Made by a program: the position numbers and the translations under genes
Shown here: positions 1 to 8,657 of the stretch, in pieces
Position numbering within the stretch: position 1 is the first letter of the stretch
Layout of the letters: the number at the start of each line of letters is the position of its first letter
Assembly (NCBI GenBank): GCA_017555845.1
Contig: JAFZFO010000010.1
Coordinates: 1 to 46,631, forward strand
Direction of reading: 5' to 3'
Source: Bacteroidaceae bacterium
GTDB lineage: Bacteria > Bacteroidota > Bacteroidia > Bacteroidales > Bacteroidaceae
Length of the DNA stretch: 46,631 nt
Notes under the pieces: model-generated
Database searches by the model: none
What the model was told of the DNA's origin: nothing
Seen by the model: the letters and a program-made list of their open reading frames with translations, nothing else

Positions 1-3000
1 CGGCAACATTGAGTGCCTCAATACCTACATACTCATACTCGTTAACGTCGTATGGGAGTGCTATGCTCAATGCGTTCACATTGGCAAGAGCCTTACCCTT
101 ATCGGTTATAACAACATCCTCGCCAGCCTTGTAGCTCTTCTTGTCTGCTTCGATGCAGAGTGAGCCTGCAACCTTGTTCTCGGGCTTTTCATAAACGCCG
201 TCACCGATGCGTGTCGCAGCTGTTGAGATGTCATAAGCATCGATGAGACCGTTCTCGTTGATGTCGCCTATGCTGATGTACTCGAAGTCGCTGTCGCTCT
301 TGCGCAAGCCGGTGTAGTTGAGGTATGATGTCAAGTCGTTCTCGTCAACCTTCTTGTCCTTGTTGATGTCGCCCGACAAGTATGTCTCTGTGCCAGGAAC
401 CTTGAAGATGTACATTTCGCGGCCTGAACCGAAGTTTCCGACAGCCTCTGTTACGTTAATCTTTATGTAACGTGCCTTTGGCTTGTTGTCGAATGTCAGA
501 ATCTTGGTCTCGCCGTTGCGCTCCCACTTGATATCCATTGGCTCGCTCCATGTCTCCTTGTTTGTGCTGTAGCAGAGTGTTGCCTTTGTGATTGTACCGT
601 TGCCGGCATCCTCGCGGCCAAGATAGTGGAGTTTGTCAAGAGTAGAAAGACCGTTGAGGTCGATAACCATCTCGAAAGGAACTGCCTTGCCGCTCCATGC
701 GGTGTGCCAGATGTTGCCCTCGTCAAAGTCGAAGAGTCTGTTTGTTCCCTGACCGCCCTGGTTTGGACAGCTTGTTGTAGCAGTGATACCTGTGATAGCC
801 CACTCAAGAGGGTTGCTCTTTGTGGTAGTCTTAACCTCGCTCCACTCCGATGCACCGTTCTTGTTCACTGCACGGACTGCAAATGTGTAATCTGTTACAG
901 GCTGTAGGTCTTCGAACAATAGGCTTGTGTTCTTTATAGTGCTATATATGCGTCCCTCGAAGAGAATTTCGTAGTAATCGGCATTTGCAACCTCGTTCCA
1001 TGTTGGAGTAATTGTATATGCTTGACAGTTCTCGTCGGTTACTGTTGCCTTTGGTGCTTCAAGAGCTCCCTCGTTTGCAAGCAAGTTGCTTTCGATGTTG
1101 AACTCATAACCCTTTATGTTCAATACGATTGCATTTGCTGTAACGTCGTTCTTTGCAACCTTAACCATAATGACAGGGTTCTTAATCATTTCAACCTTCT
1201 CGAACTCACTGCCTGCTGTTGCAAAACGGTTGAGGTTAGGCTGTGCATCGTAGAACCATACGTTCTCGCCGTTGTTGAACTCTTCGATTGATGCAACCTC
1301 TGTCAACTTGATGCTCTTCTTGCCAACCTTTGCTGTGATTTTCTTTGGCTGTGCGCTTGCGTTGACCTTGAAGATTGTGGTCTTCTCCTTGACGAAACCG
1401 TTGAAGTCACCCTTTGTAGGGTTGATTGTAACAGTTACATTGCCCTTTGCGTCGCAGTTCTGCTCAATGAGAGTAGTTGTGAACTGGCCTGCACGGTACA
1501 GTTCTGTTACACCGTCGTCATCGTATTCAGTGAATGATGTTGCACCCTGTGGGTAGATCTCGTACATGCGCAATGCCTTGTCCATCTCCTTGACGTTGTT
1601 GTTAGGAGCTGTGGTTGGGATGATTGCACCTGCCTTCACGAATACAGGGAGCTTCCAGAGTGGAGTGTCGAAGTTGTTGATTACGCGGCCACCCTCGTAA
1701 GCCTCGCCGGTGAAGTAGTCATACCATGTACCCTCGGGCAAATAGATGTTGTTGCGGATATCGTTGCCCTGGGCATCCATTGCTGTGTTCTGGTAGATTG
1801 GAGCAACAAGGATGTATGGACCATACATGTACTGGTAACGTGTTGCCTCGCTCATTGTATATGCGTTGGCCTCGTCCTCGAGGAACATTGCGCGCATCAT
1901 TGGCTTGCCGTCAACAGCCTCGCGTGCGATGCTGTATGTGTAAGGCATGAGCTCTGACTTCATCTTCATGTATGTACGGTTGATTGATGTAGCAGGCTCG
2001 CCGAGAGCGTGAGGATACTTCTCGTTTGCACCCCAACCGTCCATGTTGAGCATCATTGGAGTGTAGGTCTTCCACTGGTACTCGCGAACGAATACAGGAA
2101 CGTTCTTGCCACCGAAGATACCGTCAACGTCGGATGTGATGTTTGGCTGGCCCGAGAGACCTGAACCGATGAATGTAGGGATGTGGAAACGGATGTACTC
2201 CCACTCGCCACCTGTCTGGTCACCGCTCCATATTGTAGCATAGCGCTGTGTGCCAGCCCAACCGTCGAGAGAGATGATGAATGGACGTGCGTTGTTGCCG
2301 TAGTATGTCATGATGCCGGCAGCGTCGGTAACACCGTTCAAACCGAACGAGTAACCTGCGCCCACCCAAGCAACGTCGGTCTTGAGCACGCGTACACCTG
2401 CGTCACGTACCTCGCGTACAAGGTCACGCTGCAAGAGAGCGCTCACGCCCTCACGTGGGTGGAGGTTCGACTCGGTCCACAAACCAATCTCAACACCCTT
2501 TGCACGGGCATAGTCACCGAACTCCTTCAAGTTCTGTACGTTGCCCTCGAGTGTCTCGGTCTGGCCATAGCCCGCACCGTAACCGTCATTGGGGAGGAAC
2601 CAGCCGAGTGGCATGTCCTGTGAAAGGTAACGGTCAACAGCTGCACGTGCCGAGAACTGATAGTTGTTCTTCTCGCCGTTGAGTGACTCCTTTGTACCGC
2701 CGTTGTCTGTCTGGCTCTCCTTGTAACGCTTGCCATCCTCGTAGAGCATGCCGTTGCCATCGTTGCTTGGTGTCCAGTAGTCGCGGTTGTATGCGTTGAG
2801 GTGACCTACATAGAAACCGAACTTTGGCATCAATACAGGGTTACCTGTCAGCTGGTAGAAGTCGTTGAGCAGTGCAATGCCGTCGCTGTTTACCATGAAG
2901 AATACATCGAGGTAGTCGCTCTCATGCATGAGTGTAACCTTTCCTGCCTCCTCGCCGCCGAAGTTGTATGTACCCTTGTTGAAGGTGTGCCACATGAAAC

Positions 3001-3640
3001 CGTAGCCGTTTGATGACCAGAAGAATGGAGCAGGTGATGCCACACCGCCGTCGGTCCAGCTGTTTGTGTTCTCAATTGCAATCTTCTTGCCGGCGTGTGA
3101 GAAACGGCCGTTCTGCACGCCACCGCCGTAGAAGAACTCGCCTTCGTTGCCCTTGAGTGTGAGTGTAGTCTTTGATTTCTTGAAAAGCACAGGCTCAACC
3201 TCCTCGAATGCTACCTTGCCGGTAGTGAGGTCGGTAACCTTGATCTGTCCTGTTGCCTTGCACACTGCTACCTCAACCTTGCCGGTTGTGATTGTGTACA
3301 TTTTCTCGGCCTCGTTCACTGCAAGTGCCTTGACCTCCTTGCGTGGGTTGTCAACGAGGATTTGTGCTTCGGGATAACCCTTCATTGGCTTTGGATCGCG
3401 TACGATGCCACCGTTGATGTCGCGGAACATACGGAAGATGTTGTCGCCATAGAAGTCGAGGGTAACTCTCTGGCCATCGCTCAAGCGGAGCTCAACTGTG
3501 GTGGGGTTGATTTTCTCAACCGCAACAACGCCTGCAGCCTTTTCGCCGTCATTCGAAGCGAAAACCTGTGAAGGCACAGCGGCTGTCAAAAGTGCAGCCG
3601 ACAGCAAGATTGCCTTGATGCTTTTTGGTGTAAATCTCAT
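1..3640 (-). CDS. Secreted multimodular GH31 glycoside hydrolase with dockerin- and cohesin-like C-terminus (3' end cut by window)
   Basis: An open frame of 1213 codons runs off the left edge without a stop, so the C-terminus is missing. The start at 3640 gives a signal peptide (residues 1-28, ending PSQVFA). In order: N-terminal beta-sandwich (about 30-260), GH31 TIM barrel (about 265-570), a C-terminal beta region resembling DUF5110 (about 700-780), fibronectin III (about 860-940), F5/8-type C/CBM32-like domain (about 944-1085), dockerin-like pair of calcium loops (GDINKDKKVDENDL at 1090 and GDINENGLIDAYDI at 1125), then the start of a cohesin-like strand region. GH31 catalytic aspartates are visible: D422 in LKTDVAW (nucleophile) and D474 in WSGDQTGG (acid/base). 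The family cleaves alpha-glycosides. The motifs and module order recall GH31 alpha-N-acetylgalactosaminidases acting on mucin-type O-glycans, but this subfamily call is inference from memory. Probably exported to the periplasm or cell surface. Confidence 0.9.
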   Translation of the reverse strand, partial: MRFTPKSIKAILLSAALLTAAVPSQVFASNDGEKAAGVVAVEKINPTTVELRLSDGQRVTLDFYGDNIFRMFRDINGGIVRDPKPMKGYPEAQILVDNPRKEVKALAVNEAEKMYTITTGKVEVAVCKATGQIKVTDLTTGKVAFEEVEPVLFKKSKTTLTLKGNEGEFFYGGGVQNGRFSHAGKKIAIENTNSWTDGGVASPAPFFWSSNGYGFMWHTFNKGTYNFGGEEAGKVTLMHESDYLDVFFMVNSDGIALLNDFYQLTGNPVLMPKFGFYVGHLNAYNRDYWTPSNDGNGMLYEDGKRYKESQTDNGGTKESLNGEKNNYQFSARAAVDRYLSQDMPLGWFLPNDGYGAGYGQTETLEGNVQNLKEFGDYARAKGVEIGLWTESNLHPREGVSALLQRDLVREVRDAGVRVLKTDVAWVGAGYSFGLNGVTDAAGIMTYYGNNARPFIISLDGWAGTQRYATIWSGDQTGGEWEYIRFHIPTFIGSGLSGQPNITSDVDGIFGGKNVPVFVREYQWKTYTPMMLNMDGWGANEKYPHALGEPATSINRTYMKMKSELMPYTYSIAREAVDGKPMMRAMFLEDEANAYTMSEATRYQYMYGPYILVAPIYQNTAMDAQGNDIRNNIYLPEGTWYDYFTGEAYEGGRVINNFDTPLWKLPVFVKAGAIIPTTAPNNNVKEMDKALRMYEIYPQGATSFTEYDDDGVTELYRAGQFTTTLIEQNCDAKGNVTVTINPTKGDFNGFVKEKTTIFKVNASAQPKKITAKVGKKSIKLTEVASIEEFNNGENVWFYDAQPNLNRFATAGSEFEKVEMIKNPVIMVKVAKNDVTANAIVLNIKGYEFNIESNLLANEGALEAPKATVTDENCQAYTITPTWNEVANADYYEILFEGRIYSTIKNTSLLFEDLQPVTDYTFAVRAVNKNGASEWSEVKTTTKSNPLEWAITGITATTSCPNQGGQGTNRLFDFDEGNIWHTAWSGKAVPFEMVIDLNGLSTLDKLHYLGREDAGNGTITKATLCYSTNKETWSEPMDIKWERNGETKILTFDNKPKARYIKINVTEAVGNFGSGREMYIFKVPGTETYLSGDINKDKKVDENDLTSYLNYTGLRKSDSDFEYISIGDINENGLIDAYDISTAATRIGDGVYEKPENKVAGSLCIEADKKSYKAGEDVVITDKGKALANVNALSIALPYDVNEYEYVGIEALNVA

Positions 3641-3715
3641 AACAGTAGTTTTATAAATTGTTTATGTTTTTCTCTCAAACGGATGGGCTCCGCCGGCGCG
3701 GTATCCCACAATTTG

Positions 3716-3723
3716 CAAAATTA
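3716..3723 (-). promoter_or_regulatory. Putative -7 element for the GH31 gene
   Basis: On the minus strand this reads TAATTTTG, an exact match to the Bacteroidota TAnnTTTG -7 element. It would place the transcript start near 3709 and leave a leader of about 70 nt. No clear -33 TTG is seen at the usual spacing in the very A/T-rich stretch beyond it. The leader contains a GC-rich patch (about 3687-3705) that could fold, but I do not recognise a riboswitch. Confidence 0.4.
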
Positions 3724-3828
3724 TAAAATAAATTATATTAATATATTATATAAAGCGAAAACTTTTGAAAATAGGGTGTTTTATTGTAATAAATGGCTTT
3801 TACGACGGCGTTTTTGCGCTTTTTGATG

Positions 3829-3836
3829 TATCTTCG
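3829..3836 (+). promoter_or_regulatory. Putative -7 element for mutS2
   Basis: TATCTTCG followed by CA lies 41 nt before the mutS2 ATG. It differs by one base from the TAnnTTTG consensus, and the same TATCTTCGCA core occurs in front of three other transcription units in this window (17543, 22847 on minus, 41857 on minus). Confidence 0.45.
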
Positions 3837-3877
3837 CACTCCAAAACAAAAAGAAACCACAGCGACCGAAAACTACG

Positions 3878-6400
3878 ATGATATATCCGCAGAATTTTGA
3901 GACAAGAATAGAGTTCGATGCTATCCGTCGCATGCTCAAGGACGAGTGCCTTTGCCCTTTGGGCAAGGAACGTGTCGATGACATGCAGTTCATGACCGAT
4001 TTTGACACCATAAGCCGCCGCCTTGATGAGGTGGTGGAGTTCTTGCGTATTCTGCAGGTAGAGGATGGCTTCCCTGCCGACTTCTACTTTGATGTACGTG
4101 AGCCGTTGCAGCGCATACGTATCGAAGGCATGTATATGACTGCCGATGAGCTTTTCTCGCTGCGCCGTTCGCTCGATACCATAGGACGCATCCTCTCGCT
4201 GCTGCGCAAGCAGAGCGGCAATGCTGCCGATGGCGACGATTCGCCTCTCTATCCGTCGCTCCGTGCTCTTGCCGGCGATGTTGAGGCATTCCCACGCATC
4301 ATACGCGACATAGATACCATCATTGACAAGTTCGGCTCGGTAAAGGACAGCGCCTCGCCTGCCTTGGCGCGCATTCGTGGCGACCTTGCACGCACATCGA
4401 GCGGCATATCACGTACCTTGAACAGTATTCTTCGCAAGGCCCAGGCCGATGGACTGGTGGAGAAGGATGCCTCGCCCACAATGCGCGACGGCCGCCTTGT
4501 AATCCCTGTTGCTCCGGCACTCAAACGCAAGATGGGCGGTATTGTGCACGACGAGTCGGCAAGCGGAAAGACTGTTTTCATTGAGCCTGCCGAGGTTGTT
4601 GAGGCCAACAACCGCATACGCGAGCTCGAGGCCGAGGAGAAACGCGAGATCATTGCCATTCTCACAGCCTTCTCACTTGAGCTGCGCCCACAGGTGCCAC
4701 AGTTGCTCATGGCGTATGAGTTCCTTGGCGAGATGGATTTCATCCGCGCAAAGGCCGAGCTTGCCGCGCGTTTCAATGCCGTCAAGCCATCTATTGACAA
4801 CCGCCCCATGATGGATTGGGGTACAGCCATCCACCCATTGCTGGAGATGTCACTGCGCAAGCATGGCCGCAAGATGTCGGCACTCGACATTGAACTCGAT
4901 GGCGACCGCCGCATACTGCTCATCTCGGGCCCCAATGCCGGTGGTAAGTCGGTGTGTCTCAAAACTGCAGGTCTTCTGCAGTATATGCTGCAGTGCGGTT
5001 TGCTTATTCCCGTGCACGAACGCAGTAAGGCAGGTATCTTCAGAAGCCTTTTCATTGATATCGGCGACCAGCAGAGCATTGAGGATGACTTGAGTACCTA
5101 CTCGAGCCACCTGCTCAACATGAAGCATACACTCCGCAATTGCGACAAGCATTCACTCATTCTCATCGATGAGTTCGGTGGCGGAACCGAGCCTCTCATC
5201 GGTGCAGCCATTGCCGAGGCTCTGCTCAAGCGTTTCAACGAGCGCGGTGCTTTCGGTATCATAACCACACACTATCAGAACCTGAAGCATTTTGCCGATG
5301 CCACACCTGGCATTGTCAACGGAGCCATGCTCTATGACCGTGGCGAGATGCGCCCGCTCTTCCAGTTGCAGATAGGCAACCCCGGCTCATCGTTCGCCGT
5401 TGAGATTGCGCGCAAGATCGGACTCCCCGAGGAGGTCATTGCCGATGCATCGCAGATTGTGGGTAGCGACTACATACAGAGCGACAAGTACCTGCAGGAT
5501 ATTGTGCGCGACAAGCGCTATTGGGAGAGCAAGCGCAAGAATGTGCATCAGAAGGAGAAGGAACTCGATGAGATTCTTGGCAAGGTGCAGGAGCAGGGCG
5601 ATGAACTCAAGAAGAGCCGCAAGCAGATTCTCAAGGATGCACGCGAGGAGGCCGAGCGACTGTTGCGCGAGGCAAATGCAAAGATTGAGAACACCATACG
5701 CACCATTGTCGAGGCCAAAGCCGAGAAGGAGCGTACACGCCAGGCACGCCAGGAACTCAACGACTTCAGCAAGCAGCTCGAGGAACTTGCAAAGCAGAAG
5801 CTGCAGATGCAGACCGACCGCGAGATGGCAAAGATTCTTGCCCGTCAGGAGCGCAAGAAGAACGGCAAGCAGCCTAAGGGCAACAACGCCCCTGCAGCAG
5901 CCGATAGCAAACCACAGCAACCCGAGCGCAAACAACCGCGCATTGAGGTTGGCATGTATGTGCGCATAGCAGGACAGCAGGCCATTGGCGAGGTAATGAC
6001 ATTGAAACAGAATTCGGCAGTAGTGCGCTTTGGAGCAATAAAATCAACCGTTTCCATCGATAGATTGCAGCCAAGCGAGGCCCCAAAGGAGGAGGTACGC
6101 AAGGTATCGTTCCTCTCAAGCGAGACACAGGAGCAGTTGCATAACAAACGTTTGAATTTCAAGGAGGATATCGATATTCGCGGAATGCGTGGCGAGGAGG
6201 CTGTGCAGACTGTGGGCTATTTCCTTGATGATGCCGTCGTGTGCAATGTACACCGCGTGCGCATACTCCACGGTACAGGTAACGGAATATTGCGCACCCT
6301 CGTACGCCAGTATTTGAGCACACAGCCGTTTGTGAAGCATTTCCACGATGAGCACGTGCAGTTCGGCGGCGCCGGAATCACGGTGGTGGAAATAGGTTAA
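3878..6400 (+). CDS. mutS2: Endonuclease MutS2 / ribosome-splitting ATPase family protein
   Basis: 840 aa, the usual length for MutS2. It has the MutS-like core and clamp domains, an ABC-type ATPase with Walker A GPNAGGKS (351-358) and Walker B LILIDEFGGGTEP around D431-E432, a long charged coiled coil (about 530-660), and a C-terminal Smr domain (about 764-839) with DIRGMRGEEAV and the HGTGNG loop. The mismatch-recognition domain of MutS1 is absent. MutS2 proteins suppress homologous recombination or, in Bacillus, split collided ribosomes (RqcU); which role applies here cannot be read from sequence. It stands alone on the plus strand with its own promoter. The ATG at 3878 directly precedes conserved sequence, so the start is well supported. 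Confidence 0.96.
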   Translation: MIYPQNFETRIEFDAIRRMLKDECLCPLGKERVDDMQFMTDFDTISRRLDEVVEFLRILQVEDGFPADFYFDVREPLQRIRIEGMYMTADELFSLRRSLDTIGRILSLLRKQSGNAADGDDSPLYPSLRALAGDVEAFPRIIRDIDTIIDKFGSVKDSASPALARIRGDLARTSSGISRTLNSILRKAQADGLVEKDASPTMRDGRLVIPVAPALKRKMGGIVHDESASGKTVFIEPAEVVEANNRIRELEAEEKREIIAILTAFSLELRPQVPQLLMAYEFLGEMDFIRAKAELAARFNAVKPSIDNRPMMDWGTAIHPLLEMSLRKHGRKMSALDIELDGDRRILLISGPNAGGKSVCLKTAGLLQYMLQCGLLIPVHERSKAGIFRSLFIDIGDQQSIEDDLSTYSSHLLNMKHTLRNCDKHSLILIDEFGGGTEPLIGAAIAEALLKRFNERGAFGIITTHYQNLKHFADATPGIVNGAMLYDRGEMRPLFQLQIGNPGSSFAVEIARKIGLPEEVIADASQIVGSDYIQSDKYLQDIVRDKRYWESKRKNVHQKEKELDEILGKVQEQGDELKKSRKQILKDAREEAERLLREANAKIENTIRTIVEAKAEKERTRQARQELNDFSKQLEELAKQKLQMQTDREMAKILARQERKKNGKQPKGNNAPAAADSKPQQPERKQPRIEVGMYVRIAGQQAIGEVMTLKQNSAVVRFGAIKSTVSIDRLQPSEAPKEEVRKVSFLSSETQEQLHNKRLNFKEDIDIRGMRGEEAVQTVGYFLDDAVVCNVHRVRILHGTGNGILRTLVRQYLSTQPFVKHFHDEHVQFGGAGITVVEIG

Positions 6401-6476
6401 AGGACAAAGGTTAAAGGGCAAAGGTTAAAGGACAAAGGTTAAAGGGCAAAGGGCAAAGGTTAAAGGGCTTAAAGCT
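6394..6476 (+). repeat. Tandem heptamer/14-mer repeats after mutS2
   Basis: Starting inside the mutS2 stop codon, the DNA repeats the 14-mer AAAGGTTAAAGGAC or its GGGC variant about four to five times, with one extra 7-nt AAAGGGC unit, so the basic period is seven. Each unit carries a TAA. The remaining sequence to 6620 (the end of menA) contains no gene; it has short repeats of CACTCGTTG (near 6565 and 6595) and a small CTCGT/ACGAG hairpin near 6597-6610. I see no intrinsic terminator there. Confidence 0.8.
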
Positions 6477-6620
6477 GCGAGTGAGTGAGGTGTGAACCGA
6501 CAGAAAGATGTTGCAAGGCAGTTCTCTGCTTTAACCACACTTCGTGCGATTGAACCTCGACTGCACTCGTTGCGTGCGTAAATAAATTTCCGCCCACTCG
6601 TTGGTACGAGCTTTCCGCTT

Positions 6621-7490
6621 TCAGTTTGCTGCTATGGCAGCAGCAAGCAGCATCAGCGAGAAAACAAGCAGTGTAACCGCTGTTTTGCCAAGCAGGGGGT
6701 TGAGCGCAGCACCCTGCGCTTTCTTCATATATTGCCGGTTCTTCAAGTGCAGGCCAAAGTATATCAACACAATAGGCAAGCTCCACAGACGCAGCTTCAT
6801 CCACACGGGTAACATCGCTGCCATTGCAACCACGCCTGCCAGCATGTAGCACCATCCCATGACTTTGCGACCGAATATTACCACCGTTGTGTTTTTGTTC
6901 ACAGCCTTGTCGTCCTCCATGTCCCTGTAGTTGTTGACAATGAGTACGTTTGCGGCAAGCAGGCCCACGGCAAATGAAGTGAGCAATGTGTGGTAGTCGA
7001 ACGTGCCCGTCTGCAGATAACAGGTAAATGTGACAGGCACAACTCCAAAGAAAACTATGACTGCAACATCGCCCAAGCCGTGGTGCGACAAGGGGTAGGG
7101 GCCGGCGCTGTATCCCAACGCAAATAATGCAATTGTTGCGCCTACAAATATTAGCCACCATGGACCAAAGAACAGCATTGTGCAACCAATGACTGCTGCA
7201 ACGGCAAGTGTTGCATATGTGGCACGTTTCATGGCCTTTGGCGTAATCTCGCCCTCGGTCACTCCACGGCGGAAACCCTCTCGTCCTTTCCTGTCAATGC
7301 CGTTCCTGTAGTCGTAATACTCGTTACCGAAATTCGATGCAATCTGTGCCAATCCTGCAAACAATACGCACAGCAGTGCCACAACGGCATTGAACGAGCC
7401 TTGCAGCAAGGCACATGCTGTACCGCAAAGAACGCCGGCAAGGCTCACCGGCAGTGTCCTCAAACGCATTGCTTCAATCCACTTCTTCAT
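6621..7490 (-). CDS. menA: 1,4-dihydroxy-2-naphthoate polyprenyltransferase (MenA)
   Basis: 289 aa, UbiA-superfamily prenyltransferase with about eight to nine membrane segments. The first aspartate-rich motif is NFGNEYYDYRNGID (N53, D60, D66) and the second is NNYRDMEDDKAVNKNT (D190-D194), which bind Mg2+-diphosphate of the prenyl donor. The extended N-x6-D-x5-D form and the MRLRTLPVS start are characteristic of MenA, which attaches the polyprenyl tail to DHNA to make demethylmenaquinone in the inner membrane. It lies 13 nt downstream of the SBF-family transporter and is probably co-transcribed with it. The other men genes are not in this window. A polyprenyl diphosphate synthase that could supply a donor is at 23874. 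Confidence 0.93.
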   Translation of the reverse strand: MKKWIEAMRLRTLPVSLAGVLCGTACALLQGSFNAVVALLCVLFAGLAQIASNFGNEYYDYRNGIDRKGREGFRRGVTEGEITPKAMKRATYATLAVAAVIGCTMLFFGPWWLIFVGATIALFALGYSAGPYPLSHHGLGDVAVIVFFGVVPVTFTCYLQTGTFDYHTLLTSFAVGLLAANVLIVNNYRDMEDDKAVNKNTTVVIFGRKVMGWCYMLAGVVAMAAMLPVWMKLRLWSLPIVLIYFGLHLKNRQYMKKAQGAALNPLLGKTAVTLLVFSLMLLAAAIAAN

Positions 7491-7503
7491 CTTGCATTCT
7501 GGT

Positions 7504-8370
7504 TTATGATGTTGCTCTCTCCTTGCGTCTTATGCAATAGACATATACAAGCAGAATCACATTCATGAGCAAGGCATATATTATGGCCGGTAACGCCATC
7601 TCGCCGCTGTTGAAGATGAATGGCGACGATGCAATGGCAATTGCCTGTGCCGCGTTCTGCATTCCCACCTCAATGACAATAGTGCGTCTCACGGCTGCGT
7701 TTGAACCGCTTATGCGCGACAGTCCTCCACTGCATAGCATGGCAACCAGAATAAGCAATGCACCCGAAAGGCCAAGCACGGCAAAGTTGTCGGCAATCTC
7801 GCTCCTGTATTGCAGGAAGAACACTGCAGCAAGTGTCATCAATGCCGGGAAAGCAAGCTTGCCAAGCACACGTGCGACCTTTGTTGCTGCATCAGGCTTT
7901 ATCTTGCGGAAAAGAGCACCGGCCAACAACGGCACGAACAACAGTATAAGGTTCTGCACCAGTAGCTTGCCAATGGGCAAGTGGATATCCAGCCCGTTGG
8001 CGCTTGACACATAACCGGCAACAAACGCCATTATCACAGGCAAGGTAAACAGAGTGATTATGCTGCTTAATGCAGTCAGGGTTACCGACAGTGCCACATC
8101 GCCTTTGGCCAACATTGAAAACACATTGGATGAACTGCCGCCCGGGCAGCATGCAACCAATACCAAACCCATAAAATATATAGGCGGCAACTTCAATGCC
8201 CATGCAACGGCAAACGCAATCAGCGGTAGCAGAATGATCTGGCCCAACATACCCAACGCCACAGCCTTGGGGTTTCTTGCCACACCGGTAAACGCCTTCC
8301 TGTCAAGGTCAATGCCCAGCAGAAACATCAATACAATGAGAATGGGCATCACAATCCATATAGTATTCAT
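7504..8370 (-). CDS. Bile acid:sodium symporter (BASS/SBF) family transporter
   Basis: 288 aa, nearly all hydrophobic, with about nine to ten transmembrane segments. It carries the family signature CCPGGSSSN (74-82) in the crossover helix and the sodium-site motif EVGMQNAAQA with E234 and Q238, matching the E/Q pair of the structurally known bacterial ASBT homologues. The family moves bile acids, keto acids such as pantoate or pyruvate, or other organic anions with Na+. Substrate cannot be assigned here. It is the first gene of a two-gene unit with menA, with a good promoter upstream. The link to menaquinone synthesis is positional only. Confidence 0.9.
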   Translation of the reverse strand: MNTIWIVMPILIVLMFLLGIDLDRKAFTGVARNPKAVALGMLGQIILLPLIAFAVAWALKLPPIYFMGLVLVACCPGGSSSNVFSMLAKGDVALSVTLTALSSIITLFTLPVIMAFVAGYVSSANGLDIHLPIGKLLVQNLILLFVPLLAGALFRKIKPDAATKVARVLGKLAFPALMTLAAVFFLQYRSEIADNFAVLGLSGALLILVAMLCSGGLSRISGSNAAVRRTIVIEVGMQNAAQAIAIASSPFIFNSGEMALPAIIYALLMNVILLVYVYCIRRKERATS

Positions 8371-8406
8371 AAGCGGAATTCTTTTAAAGTCATTTGATTA
8401 CATCCG

Positions 8407-8439
8407 CAAAAATAAGATAAAAGCTATGGAATTTCCAAA
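8407..8439 (-). promoter_or_regulatory. Promoter for the SBF transporter-menA unit
   Basis: On the minus strand TTTG (8439-8436), 21 nt, then TATTTTTG (8414-8407), matching the Bacteroidota -33/-7 arrangement closely. The transcript would start near 8400 and leave a leader of about 30 nt before the ATG at 8370. Confidence 0.55.
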
Positions 8440-8607
8440 TAGTATTCCTTCTTGTTTAATGATTAAGAACTTTCAATTTAAGGAAAACGCACCTTTTGTT
8501 AGAAAAAAGTGCTATCTTTAAAATATCAGATACACCTTCATGCTTAAAGTTAAGTTTTTTGCCTGTTGTAAGTGTAATGTATTTTCTGTCAAATAATTGG
8601 ATACAAC

Positions 8608-8638
8608 AACAGCTCCACGCGGACCGCGTGGAGCTGTT
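8608..8638 (-). terminator. Perfect inverted repeat, probable terminator of the DUF349 gene
   Basis: AACAGCTCCACGCGG and its exact reverse complement are separated by one base: a 15-bp arm each side, 19 nt after the DUF349 stop. The tract after the stem on the minus strand is only moderately T-rich, so termination is inferred from position and stem strength. The rest of 8440-8607 has no gene that I can see. Confidence 0.65.
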
Positions 8639-8657
8639 CTATTGATTGGTGGGGCTT

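Noticed and set aside
2183-2623. Plus-strand frame of 146 codons within the first 3.6 kb
   Set aside because: Lies opposite the GH31 catalytic domain, whose motifs are intact across this region.
5387-5935. Leucine-rich antisense frame inside mutS2
   Set aside because: It arises from the coiled-coil codons (AAG/GAG reverse to CTT/CTC); mutS2 itself is fully supported.
6477-6620. Possible small RNA or tRNA between the heptamer array and menA
   Set aside because: Only short hairpins; no cloverleaf or terminator could be drawn.
8608-8638. Perfect 15-bp inverted repeat considered as an attachment or recombinase site
   Set aside because: Its position 19 nt after a stop codon and hairpin form fit a terminator; no integrase or invertase gene is present.
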